Source: Neisseriaceae bacterium HSC-16F19 (lineage in GTDB: Bacteria; Pseudomonadota; Gammaproteobacteria; Burkholderiales; Neisseriaceae). Taken from it: DNA of 64,000 nucleotides. The notes under the pieces were generated by a model. That model saw nothing but the letters and a program-made list of their open reading frames with translations. It was not told the origin of the DNA and made no database searches. Location: the NCBI RefSeq assembly GCF_024171525.1, contig NZ_JALJZY010000013.1, forward strand, positions 1-64,000. Reading direction: 5' to 3'. The position numbers were made by a program, and so were the translations under genes. Of the stretch, positions 40,482-48,676 are shown piece after piece (position 1 is the first letter of the stretch; each line of letters begins with the position of its first letter).

Positions 40482-41746
40482 TGTACGCATTGATTGATGG
40501 TAATAGCTTTTACTGCTCGTGCGAACGGGTGTTCCGGCCGGATTTGAACCGTTTGCCGGTGGTGGTACTTTCCAACAATGACGGCTGTGTTGTAGCCCGT
40601 TCGGCCGAAGCAAAGGCCCTGGGCATCAAGATGGGAACGCCCTACTTTCAAATCCGCCATTTGGAAAAAATGCACGGCTTGGTTGTTTTCTCCAGCAACT
40701 ACGAGCTTTATGCCGATCTGTCCAACCGCATGATGCAATCCATCGCATCTTTGGTTCCCGCCATCGAAGTCTATTCAATAGACGAATGTTTTGCCGATGT
40801 CTCCGGCATGGATAATCTCAGGCCGCTGGGACTGGCCATCAAAGAGAGGGTGTGGCAATGGGTAGGCATTCCAACCTGTGTCGGTATTGCACCGACCAAG
40901 ACTCTGGCCAAGTTTTGCAATCACCTGGCCAAGACCTATCCTCACCATTTTCAGGGTGTGGTGGTATGGTCAGATTGGCCGGAACACATCCAACACCGGG
41001 CGCTCGCTTCGCAAGCGGTCAATGAAATTTGGGGCATTGGCCAGCGCTTTGGGAAAAAACTGGCCGAACAAAATATCCATACTGCCTTGGATTTTGTTCG
41101 GGCGCATTCAGGCAGCCTGCGCAAGCGCTTTGGCGTGGTACTGGAGCGCACCCAAAGAGAAATGCAGGGCATCGCCTGTGATCACTTGCAACCCGCCGCG
41201 CCGGAGCGCAAAAGCTTGGTGCGCAGCCGCAGCTTTGGTCAACAGATAACTGATCTGGACGGATTGAGGGCTGCGATAACCCACCATATCACCAATGCAG
41301 CCGCTGCACTCAGGCACCAACACAGCCAGGCCAACACACTCTCTGTTTTCATCCAATCCAACCGTTACCGCCAGGATGTACCGCAATATTTTGGTCGTCG
41401 GTGCATTCCGCTGCCATTGGCCAGCGCAGACACCATGTTGCTCAATAATGTGGCTCTAACCTTGTTGGAGGCAATTTATAAGCCCGGCATAGCATATAAG
41501 CGCTGCGGCATCGAACTGTCCGGTATCGAATCGGCCTGCACAGATGTGCAACAGGATTTGTGGTTGCCGGAAGCCCAAGCAGGGCATCCTGAACTGATGG
41601 ACACCTTAGACCGGATTAACCAAAAATTCGGCCGACACACCATTACACTGGCTGCCGAGCATCTGGACCAACGCTGGATCATGCAGCGGCAGACGCTGAG
41701 CCCACGATACACGACCCGGTTTTCGGATCTGGCGAAGTTAAATTGA
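40481..41746 (+). CDS. umuC: UmuC-like translesion DNA polymerase (421 aa)
   Basis: Y-family polymerase with DGNSFYCSCERVF (first metal site), LSNNDGCVVARS, and SIDECFADVSG (catalytic DE). The helix-hairpin-helix region WGIGQRFGKKLAE, a little-finger domain and the umuC-type tail WIMQRQTLSPRYTT follow. Full length for the family. Conjugative plasmids often carry umuDC (mucAB, rulAB), raising mutation and survival after DNA damage. Overlaps umuD by one base. Confidence 0.95.
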   Translation: MYALIDGNSFYCSCERVFRPDLNRLPVVVLSNNDGCVVARSAEAKALGIKMGTPYFQIRHLEKMHGLVVFSSNYELYADLSNRMMQSIASLVPAIEVYSIDECFADVSGMDNLRPLGLAIKERVWQWVGIPTCVGIAPTKTLAKFCNHLAKTYPHHFQGVVVWSDWPEHIQHRALASQAVNEIWGIGQRFGKKLAEQNIHTALDFVRAHSGSLRKRFGVVLERTQREMQGIACDHLQPAAPERKSLVRSRSFGQQITDLDGLRAAITHHITNAAAALRHQHSQANTLSVFIQSNRYRQDVPQYFGRRCIPLPLASADTMLLNNVALTLLEAIYKPGIAYKRCGIELSGIESACTDVQQDLWLPEAQAGHPELMDTLDRINQKFGRHTITLAAEHLDQRWIMQRQTLSPRYTTRFSDLAKLN

Positions 41747-41754
41747 AATTGTCC

Positions 41755-41782
41755 TTGTAATATAGGGTACGCTATATTACAA
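41755..41782. promoter_or_regulatory. Inverted repeat between umuC and the next gene
   Basis: TTGTAATATAG (41755-41765) and CTATATTACAA (41772-41782) are perfect 11-bp arms with a 6-bp centre. It lies 8 bp after umuC and 47 bp before the ATG at 41830. No T-run follows, so an operator is more likely than a terminator. Confidence 0.55.
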
Positions 41783-41829
41783 TGCAAACTCCAACACCAT
41801 AACAGTATTTGGTTTTTGAAGGAGCGCAC

Positions 41830-42099
41830 ATGAATGCTTACAAAGTACCCACGCGGGCAAGCGGCTATGACGGCTCCGGCTTGGTCATGGCAGCCATCCA
41901 TGAAGGTGAAGCGGTAAAGCTGGCGTATCTTAGAGATCTTTGCCCGGACTACGATGGCGAAGATGGCTTGGAAGACTGCATGGAAGATTGGTTGGCATAC
42001 GGCCCACGCCCCGAATGCCGTCAAAAAGCCCTAGAGTTTGAGCAGATTGGTCATGTCGTAGTTGGCATTGCTTCCTGCTGGGAAGTCATTGAGCTTTAG
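41830..42099 (+). CDS. Small acidic protein (89 aa)
   Basis: Acidic protein with four Cys (LCPDY, DCMED, ECRQK, SCWEV) and GGAG before the ATG at 41830. Not recognised. Starts a short rightward group after an operator-like repeat. Confidence 0.65.
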   Translation: MNAYKVPTRASGYDGSGLVMAAIHEGEAVKLAYLRDLCPDYDGEDGLEDCMEDWLAYGPRPECRQKALEFEQIGHVVVGIASCWEVIEL

Positions 42100-42109
42100 G
42101 AGCGAGGGC

Positions 42110-42559
42110 ATGAACAAGCAAAACTACACCCCTGCCGTGGCCAAAGCCCAGAAAAAATATGCGGCCGGCCTGCGCCAGTTCAAATTTGCCGTCAGCAAGG
42201 AGAATGACGGCGAGCTGATTAGATTGTTGGAAGCAATTCCGAATCTCAAAGCTTGGGTTATCGATAAATTAAAGAGAGACAATGCAATGAAAATCAAGGT
42301 TATCAATGTACCGAATGGCCGCCGCTTGGTTAAAGGCAAATATGCAGACATCTTGGATCTGGATTACACCCAAGATCTTGAAGCACTCCGGCAGGACATA
42401 GAACTCGCCCTTCCCTCTTTACTTGAAAACCTGTCCCTCTTGGAAAGCCTGACAACCAGCGGGGATATTATCGTGTACAAAGGGGGAAGCCATATTGACA
42501 TCGTGTTAGATGGCAAAGGTTCCCTAGGATGGCTTAAAGTAGAGCACCACAATCATTAA
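42110..42559 (+). CDS. Hypothetical protein (149 aa)
   Basis: Not recognised. Basic N-terminal third, then mixed alpha/beta. I start it at ATG 42110, which has GGAGCGAGG just upstream, rather than at 42062 inside the preceding gene. Follows the 89-aa gene by 10 bp. Confidence 0.65.
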   Translation: MNKQNYTPAVAKAQKKYAAGLRQFKFAVSKENDGELIRLLEAIPNLKAWVIDKLKRDNAMKIKVINVPNGRRLVKGKYADILDLDYTQDLEALRQDIELALPSLLENLSLLESLTTSGDIIVYKGGSHIDIVLDGKGSLGWLKVEHHNH

Positions 42560-42604
42560 TTATAAACAATTTTTTTCAATAGAGCTGATTAAAAGGGTTT
42601 AGAA

Positions 42605-43099
42605 GTGGATTTAGATCAGATGCGGGATACATTTGCGACTGTTATTCAACATGCTTTGATGGAGTACGAAAGCCAAACGCCGTTGTACTACTACCTGACA
42701 TATTACGGCGCGTGGGTTTTTATGGCCGTCGGCGTCATCAGCGGCATTTTAGTCATTTTACATATATTGAAAACCGGCCAATTCAAGCCGCTTGGCGTTG
42801 TACCGATACTGTTTGTTTTGCTGGGCGCCCAAGGCATCAACACGCCCCGGCCGAACCTCGCTATTTTTTACGGTTACAACTTATCGGAGATTGCGTATCC
42901 GGCAGAGACTGCGCCAGACACTTTTCTGACGGAAGCTAATTTTTCCAATCCCGTTTGCTGCTCGATCAGAGAGGCGGAGTACATGGAAGCCAAGCGCGTA
43001 GGCTTCCAAAAGTATGCCGACGCCAAGGCAGAGATACTGGTGAATATGGTTGAAATGGAGCGCGAAACCAAACAGACGGGCTCACTCGGCATGCTATAG
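42605..43099 (+). CDS. Membrane protein (164 aa)
   Basis: Two hydrophobic segments (AWVFMAVGVISGILVILHIL and LGVVPILFVLLGAQG) follow a short amphipathic N-terminus. The rest, with a vicinal CC and a long charged helix, is outside the lipid. Start is the GTG at 42605; ATG 42620 is the alternative. Family unknown. Convergent with the XRE gene. Confidence 0.62.
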   Translation: MDLDQMRDTFATVIQHALMEYESQTPLYYYLTYYGAWVFMAVGVISGILVILHILKTGQFKPLGVVPILFVLLGAQGINTPRPNLAIFYGYNLSEIAYPAETAPDTFLTEANFSNPVCCSIREAEYMEAKRVGFQKYADAKAEILVNMVEMERETKQTGSLGML

Positions 43100-43206
43100 C
43101 CGATTCCTCTATGTTGTCGCTTGGCAGGTGGGTACGGAAGCATATTGAGCACCGAAGCTTGGTCGGCACATAAACGCCCACGAATGTATATTGATGTAAT
43201 TCTCAA

Positions 43207-43237
43207 AATAACTATTATGTATTACATAATAGTTATT
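43207..43237. promoter_or_regulatory. 31-bp palindrome at the end of the XRE gene
   Basis: AATAACTATTATGTA (43207-43221) and TACATAATAGTTATT (43223-43237) are perfect arms around one base. It overlaps the XRE stop codon, and on the minus strand is followed by TTTTG, so it may be a terminator. Its core TATGTAnTACATA also resembles the KfrA-like palindromes. Confidence 0.55.
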
Positions 43238-43607
43238 AGGATTTCTTCTTCAATGCCTTTAAAGCTTCTTTATTCCATTGTTTGGCAATAAATGCACGAT
43301 AGCGCGGCAAAACAACAGTCACTTTTTCGTATCCTTCTGGCAGCCGGGAAGTCTCGTCCGGTCTTGTCTGAAGCATGACCAAGCTGTCTTTGTCCAAGTC
43401 ATGATGTTCCAACAAATAGGTTAATGGCGTTCCCAGCGCTTGTGCAATAGCACTCATGGTGTCCAACGTGGGGTTGCCCTTCCCTCGAGTTATACCTGAC
43501 ATCAGACTGGCGGAAATATTGGCTTTCTCCGCCAATTCCGAATGGGTCATACCTTTTATTGAGGCTAAATGGCGGACATTCGTGAAGAAGATTCGATAAT
43601 GGCTCAT
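43236..43607 (-). CDS. XRE-family transcription regulator (123 aa)
   Basis: Residues 10-65 are a Cro/C1-type helix-turn-helix (VRHLASIKGMTHSELAEKANISASLMSGITRG, then NPTLDTMSAIAQALGTPLTYLL). A 55-residue tail follows. It lies 37 bp downstream of the M15-like gene on the same strand at the end of the transfer block, so it may regulate transfer genes. Its binding site is unknown. Confidence 0.88.
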   Translation of the reverse strand: MSHYRIFFTNVRHLASIKGMTHSELAEKANISASLMSGITRGKGNPTLDTMSAIAQALGTPLTYLLEHHDLDKDSLVMLQTRPDETSRLPEGYEKVTVVLPRYRAFIAKQWNKEALKALKKKS

Positions 43608-43644
43608 AGGAACAAGGCCCCCAGATTGTTAAGGAATATTGGAA

Positions 43645-44244
43645 TTACCGTTTGGCGCTGCCCCAGCGGCGGTCACGGCCACCGGTGTCAAAATGAACGA
43701 AGGTATTATAGCCGCCCACGCCTCCGGCGTTGAAATATCCGGCCATGGTGATCACACTGCGCAGCTGAATGCCTTTATAAACACCGTCTGAGCCTTTACC
43801 CAGAACATGGAAGGAATTGCGGGCCGCACCTTCGATAGTAGCATTGCGATGATCGGTGCGATAACCCGAAGTCAGCAAATAAACAGGGTCATAACTGCCC
43901 AGCAGACGGCCCCATTCCTGAACACCGTAGATAACGTTGAACAGCGCAATGTCCATATGGCGGGCAGCGTTGCGGGACTTGACGTCACGGAACAGCCAGC
44001 ACAGCTTACGGTAGGCCAATTCATCGTATGCGCCGTTTTGCCAAAAGGTAATGTTCAAGCGTTCGTTGTTATCGCTGCGTTGAATATGGATGCGCCGCGG
44101 CCGGAACCAGAAATCATTGTCCAGCTGGGCAGAAACCGGGCCGGAGGGTGCGGCAAACACCTCCCGGCCGGGAAGAATCAACCCGGAACCGGCAGCCAGT
44201 GAAACACCGGCCACCGATTTCAGAAAATCACGGCGCTCCATCAT
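43645..44244 (-). CDS. Tat-exported M15-like peptidase (DUF882/YcbK type, 199 aa)
   Basis: Twin-arginine signal ERRDFLKSVAGVSLAAGSGL. The zinc-peptidase core shows SGYRT, AARNSFH, and the C-terminal FVHFDTGGRDRRW with typical His/Asp/His ligands. The family acts on peptidoglycan cross-links or related peptides in the periplasm. Start at ATG 44244 (ATG 44241 also possible). It follows ssb directly. Confidence 0.85.
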   Translation of the reverse strand: MMERRDFLKSVAGVSLAAGSGLILPGREVFAAPSGPVSAQLDNDFWFRPRRIHIQRSDNNERLNITFWQNGAYDELAYRKLCWLFRDVKSRNAARHMDIALFNVIYGVQEWGRLLGSYDPVYLLTSGYRTDHRNATIEGAARNSFHVLGKGSDGVYKGIQLRSVITMAGYFNAGGVGGYNTFVHFDTGGRDRRWGSAKR

Positions 44245-44247
44245 CAA

Positions 44248-44706
44248 TTAAAACCCGGTTTCTTCGTTTTCATCCGCAACAGATTTTGCCTTGGATGCCT
44301 TGGATTTGGGCTTTTCCTCGGGAACGGGCTCCGGAGCCGGCTCTTCGCTCTGTTTCGGTTTGCCGTCCAACAGCAGAAACTCTTCAACGACCAGCTGCAG
44401 TTCGCGGATCGTAGCCGCAGTACCGCCGGCATCGAAGTATTTTTTGGAAGTATAGGTGTTTTCAGAAAGGCGGCCGCCTACGAGAACATAAGCGCCGCTG
44501 CGCAGATTTTGCTCCAGGTATTTCACCCGAGCTTCTTGGAAGCAGACACAGGGAACCCATATGGCCCGCTCTACCAGCTGTTCATCCTTTTTGTACTTCT
44601 CATTGATACACACCGAAAAGGTCAGCACCTTACGGCCTGAATCGGTGGTGAACACCTCCGGCGCACGTCCCACATTGCCAACGATTTGAACTTGATTATT
44701 CAGCAT
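44248..44706 (-). CDS. ssb: Single-stranded DNA-binding protein (152 aa)
   Basis: OB-fold SSB: VQIVGNVGRAPEV, LTFSVCINEKY, AIWVPCVCFQ, and YVLVGGRLSENTY. A P/E/K-rich linker leads to an acidic tip DENEETGF that keeps the final Phe but differs from the usual DDDIPF. It coats single strands in the recipient. Start at ATG 44706; a GTG two codons upstream is possible. Confidence 0.92.
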   Translation of the reverse strand: MLNNQVQIVGNVGRAPEVFTTDSGRKVLTFSVCINEKYKKDEQLVERAIWVPCVCFQEARVKYLEQNLRSGAYVLVGGRLSENTYTSKKYFDAGGTAATIRELQLVVEEFLLLDGKPKQSEEPAPEPVPEEKPKSKASKAKSVADENEETGF

Positions 44707-44733
44707 GATCACAGCCTTTCATGAAATAGCCAA

Positions 44734-45249
44734 TTAAAACCTTACAACGTGAACGTTGGGGTATTGGCTGATGAGAATATTAGCCCATTGCTGGGCTAAG
44801 GGGATCAATTTGGCGCGGTAACGCCGGTTGTGTACGGGGGTTTTGGAGTGATAATTGGCGGCCCGAGTCCAGAAATCCTGGCCGTTGTTTTCGGACAGAT
44901 GCAGCCGCAACAAATAGGCGGCTAGGTGCGCGTTATAGCAACCGCGGTGCAAAGCGTCTTCCTGGCGGATGCCCATTTTGGTAAACAGGCCGTCTTTGCC
45001 AAAATGGATGGAATTGAGCTGGAAGTGACCCAGATCCTTGGAGCCGTTGCGATTGGAAACCACCTGGCCGTTTTTGCCCATCTCGATGTTGTAGATGGCC
45101 AAAAGCACATTGGCCGGCACTTGCTGCCGGTGTGCCGCCTGCATCACACAGTTGACGTCTGCAGGACGGACAGACAAATCGGCATAGGCCGCCGTTACCG
45201 GAAGAGCCAAAGCCGTTGCCAAACATCCTTTATGCAGCCATCCGCCCAT
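44734..45249 (-). CDS. Lytic transglycosylase (VirB1/PilT-like, 171 aa)
   Basis: Signal peptide MGGWLHKGCLATALALPVTAAYA. The SLT family 1 pattern is complete: NIEMGKNG with the catalytic Glu, KDLGHFQLN, and WTRAANYHSKTPVHNRRY. It cuts glycan strands so that the secretion apparatus can cross the wall. Typical VirB1 size. Second peptidoglycan transglycosylase in the window, without the paralogue tail seen at 14771. Confidence 0.92.
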   Translation of the reverse strand: MGGWLHKGCLATALALPVTAAYADLSVRPADVNCVMQAAHRQQVPANVLLAIYNIEMGKNGQVVSNRNGSKDLGHFQLNSIHFGKDGLFTKMGIRQEDALHRGCYNAHLAAYLLRLHLSENNGQDFWTRAANYHSKTPVHNRRYRAKLIPLAQQWANILISQYPNVHVVRF

Positions 45250-45276
45250 GCAATGTTCCCTGTATCCAGTGTGCGA

Positions 45277-45900
45277 CTACACGAACCAGCGTCCGTTGCG
45301 CAACCAATCTTTAAAGGCTGCCTGATCAAACAGGCGTTTGTTTTGTATTTGCCAACAGCGGTAACTGCGTTTCATGCCGTTGACAAAAAATGCCGCCCCA
45401 ATGGTGATGTAGATGATCAACAGCTTCAGCACCGAGGTATTGGAAAAGGCCAAGCCGTAAAACAAAAACAGAAGGCAAATAAACGCCCCAAGATACATGA
45501 TGCGTGAAAACACCCGGTGTGTTTTCAGATAAGGCTCCATGTCATCCGCCTGCATGGTTTCAATTTGCTTGGCGGCGACATCATTATGTATCTGTTTGGC
45601 CCATTCCCGCGCTTCGTCCAGATCCATGGGCAGCAATTCGTCAGCCTGACAGTCCGGGTTTTGGCATAGCCAGTGATACAAATCCACGGTGCGCTGGCCG
45701 TCTTCGTAGGTGCGCCGCACACCGTTGCGACCCTCATCCAAAAGCAAAACGCTTTCGTAACAATGGGGACAAATTGGCGACTTGAGCTTGTGCAGCTGGT
45801 CGCGCATGATCTGGTTGTTGCGGCGGATATAGGTGATACCGAGTATCTTCAAGGGCATCGAGCCTAAATATTTTGTCGCCTTCCAGGCCCCTTTAAACAT
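45277..45900 (-). CDS. Membrane protein with zinc-ribbon-like cysteines (207 aa)
   Basis: CPHC near residue 43 and CQNPDC near 85 could bind zinc. Two adjacent hydrophobic segments (IMYLGAFICLLFLFYGLAF, LKLLIIYITIGAAFFVNGM) sit near the C-terminus. It is too short and unlike IcmP/DotM, which would be expected next to the coupling protein. Family unknown; probably a transfer component by position. Confidence 0.7.
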   Translation of the reverse strand: MFKGAWKATKYLGSMPLKILGITYIRRNNQIMRDQLHKLKSPICPHCYESVLLLDEGRNGVRRTYEDGQRTVDLYHWLCQNPDCQADELLPMDLDEAREWAKQIHNDVAAKQIETMQADDMEPYLKTHRVFSRIMYLGAFICLLFLFYGLAFSNTSVLKLLIIYITIGAAFFVNGMKRSYRCWQIQNKRLFDQAAFKDWLRNGRWFV

Positions 45901-45953
45901 TGTGTGTCTCCCAAATTCACAGGGAATATACCATACAATATTAAATAAAAAAA

Positions 45954-48665
45954 TTATTTTTTATTTAAATTTTCTGTTTTGATGCGCGTTTGCTGCTCCA
46001 GCTCCTTAATCAGTTCTTTGGCCTCGAACATGACGCTGCGCAGCTTGTCCATCTCGGTTGTGGCCAAGGGCTGTATCTGGTCGGTATCCGTTTGCTCACG
46101 AATGGTGTCCTTAATCAACTCCAGCTGCTGCTCTCCGGTCTCACCGATCGGCCGCAGCATCCGGCTCGGATTGACGCTGCCGGTGAGCATGGCCACCGCC
46201 CTCACCTGGTCACGGCTGAGCAAATCATCCACCGTCTCTTCCAGAGTCGGCGCGGTGTCATCAGCCACCCGGTATGTAGCCGGATTGCGGAACAGCTCAA
46301 TCTCCTGGAATACCAGATACCGGTCGATTACCTTATCCTGCGGAATCAACATCGGATCCACAGCATTGGCCGATTTCGGCGGAATATGCACTATATCGCC
46401 GCACACATCGTCCGAGTCGTCCGGCGGCAGGCTCAAGGTTTCGCCTTGTGCCGTTACCACCGTGCTGGCCGCCTCCGGGGAACCAGCGTGTTGGATGACT
46501 TCCGCCTCATTGAGTACGCCGTCCAAGAGTTTGTCGATAAAGCTGTGCAGACGCTCCATACCGGTAGCATCCACCCGCGCAGCCTCGGCCACCAGGGCCT
46601 GGGAGCTGATACCGAAAGCCTTGGGCTTGTCCTGTTCCTCCAGCAACCACCACAAACTGGCCAGCGCCTGTTCCTGGCGCGGCAGGCCCTTGGCTGTAAA
46701 GTATTCGTGTTGCTCGGACAATTTGACCAAAGGCGCAACCGGTACGCAGCGCTGCTCCGACAGCAATTTGCTGGGCAGCAAATGGTCAGCCATCACTTCG
46801 CTGACGGTGTGAAGCACCCGTTTGACACTCGGGACCATGTCTTTCTGCGGCAGCAATACCGGTATCAGGTCATTGATGCGCATATCGCGCGGACGCTCGG
46901 AAGCGGTATAGAAGCTCATGCCGCGCAAAACGCGCACACCGCCGTTGTTGACGTCTTCTTTCTTGCCGACAATGAAGGTGAATTCACCGTCCTGCTGGCC
47001 GGCCACATCATCGTAATTCAGCCGTTCCATACGGCTGATGCTGATGCTGTCGGGCGAACGGAAAGTGTCACCCACCACCCCGGCATTGCGGTCCAAGCTG
47101 CTGAAGTTGCTGACCTCGGCTTCACCGGCAGCACCGCAGACGCGCCGCCAAGTTTCCGACTCTTTGCCGGAGGTCAGGCGGCCTACTGCCCGCACATTGG
47201 TGTTTTCCCAAGTGGCATCCGCCTCTTCGGCCGATGATTTTTTCAAGCTGGAAAAATCCTGGGCGGCGAAGGTAACACTGAAACCCAAAGAACGGGCCTG
47301 GGCAGGAGCCACCGCGAAGCCGACCACCGCATAGTAGCCGTATTCGTCAAGGATGATATAGAACGGAACCGCCGCATTTGTAGGGCGGCTTTCGATGATT
47401 TCGCGCACCTGACCCTCTACGCGGTTGCCCAGACAGCCTGACATCATTTGCTTGATGTTGCCGACAATCAGCTTGCCGCACATCTTGAGAGTGTCCGGTG
47501 CCCGCTCCAAAGCCGGCAGCAACGTCACTAACAATCGCCGATTGAGCACCACATCGTAAAAGTCGATGTCACCGACATCGGTCTTGAAGATGTGGGCATA
47601 GTTATAGGTCAGGTCATTAAAGATGCGGGTCAGCTGCATGGTGATGTAACCGTGCTGCTCGACTGTTTTTTGTTCCTGGCGTTTTTTGTCTTTGTAGAGC
47701 TTGGGATTGTAGCCGGGGATATTGGTGACATAACTGATCAGGGCTTGCGCTACCACCTCGAATTGGGCTTTATCCAGGTTGGGGAATTCCTTCTCCGGGT
47801 CGTTGATAAGCTTTTCCAAAGCCTCAAGCTCGAAGTATTGCAGATAGGTTTCGGCCGACAATTGGATAAAGCCCTTGTCGCGCAAATAGCACAACGGGCG
47901 GGTCAAGGCAGCCACAAACGCAATGGCCCGGCCTTTCCACATATCGCCGGAGCTGCCGGAGTCATCCATCAGGCCGGTGATCAGCTCGATCAACATGCCC
48001 GAAGATGCTTTGTCCATCAGATTGATGTTGTTGGTGACTTTGTCGGTTTGCTTGTCGATGAAGTCACGGCCAGAGGTAATGAAATTGATGAGGAGTAAAT
48101 CATCTTCACGGCCGAAGGTTCGGGCCAGGCGGAAGATTTGCTCCATCAGTTTGGGGTCGCCCTTACCGTCCACATAAATGAAACCGGTATTTTGGGTCAG
48201 GGCATTGGCGCACAATCCCAGCAACAGCTCGGTTTTACCCGAACCGGTGGTTCCCAGAATCAGGTTGTGCGCCCGCATGTCGCTGTCACTGGAGTAGATC
48301 TGCTCCTTGCTGGGCTTCTCATTACCCCAGTAGGTGATGCCCTCCCCCACTTTGACGCGCGGATAGGACGCATCCAGCGCCTGCGCCAGTTTCGGAACCC
48401 GGTAAGGGAAGTTGAAGGCCATTTTGTCAAAATTGTAGTATTTTTTGACAAAGGCAAAGAAAAACAACAACAGCATTTCCGTGCCGAAAGGCAGGCTGAC
48501 CATCAGGCCGATGATCACCCACATGGCCAGGGCCAAAAACAGAAAAAGTACCGATGACTGATAGTCCCGGAAAAAATCCCGCCATTTTTGACTAAAGGTG
48601 CGCACATCGCGTTTGCGGCGGCCGGTACGCACCTCGTCCCGTCTTTCGACACCCTTATAAGCCAT
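45954..48665 (-). CDS. trbC: Type IVB coupling protein (DotL/IcmO/TrbC, 903 aa)
   Basis: Two transmembrane segments (VLFLFLALAMWVIIGLMVS and TEMLLLFFFAFV, residues 39-72), Walker A GTTGSGKT at 138-145, and Walker B FYIILDEYG near 440. A variable C-terminal region of about 250 residues would bind substrates or adaptors. The closest homologues by layout are IncI TrbC and Legionella DotL. It hands DNA-relaxase complexes or protein substrates to the channel. 12 bp downstream of traU. Confidence 0.92.
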   Translation of the reverse strand: MAYKGVERRDEVRTGRRKRDVRTFSQKWRDFFRDYQSSVLFLFLALAMWVIIGLMVSLPFGTEMLLLFFFAFVKKYYNFDKMAFNFPYRVPKLAQALDASYPRVKVGEGITYWGNEKPSKEQIYSSDSDMRAHNLILGTTGSGKTELLLGLCANALTQNTGFIYVDGKGDPKLMEQIFRLARTFGREDDLLLINFITSGRDFIDKQTDKVTNNINLMDKASSGMLIELITGLMDDSGSSGDMWKGRAIAFVAALTRPLCYLRDKGFIQLSAETYLQYFELEALEKLINDPEKEFPNLDKAQFEVVAQALISYVTNIPGYNPKLYKDKKRQEQKTVEQHGYITMQLTRIFNDLTYNYAHIFKTDVGDIDFYDVVLNRRLLVTLLPALERAPDTLKMCGKLIVGNIKQMMSGCLGNRVEGQVREIIESRPTNAAVPFYIILDEYGYYAVVGFAVAPAQARSLGFSVTFAAQDFSSLKKSSAEEADATWENTNVRAVGRLTSGKESETWRRVCGAAGEAEVSNFSSLDRNAGVVGDTFRSPDSISISRMERLNYDDVAGQQDGEFTFIVGKKEDVNNGGVRVLRGMSFYTASERPRDMRINDLIPVLLPQKDMVPSVKRVLHTVSEVMADHLLPSKLLSEQRCVPVAPLVKLSEQHEYFTAKGLPRQEQALASLWWLLEEQDKPKAFGISSQALVAEAARVDATGMERLHSFIDKLLDGVLNEAEVIQHAGSPEAASTVVTAQGETLSLPPDDSDDVCGDIVHIPPKSANAVDPMLIPQDKVIDRYLVFQEIELFRNPATYRVADDTAPTLEETVDDLLSRDQVRAVAMLTGSVNPSRMLRPIGETGEQQLELIKDTIREQTDTDQIQPLATTEMDKLRSVMFEAKELIKELEQQTRIKTENLNKK

Positions 48666-48676
48666 AATGCCTGATC

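Noticed and set aside
45277..45900. IcmP/DotM assignment for the 207-aa protein
   Set aside because: It is about half the family length, has membrane segments at the wrong end, and carries Cys pairs not expected in DotM.
45990..47237. Long open frame on the plus strand (about 415 codons)
   Set aside because: Antisense to the coupling protein gene, which has clear Walker motifs. No ribosome site or domain.
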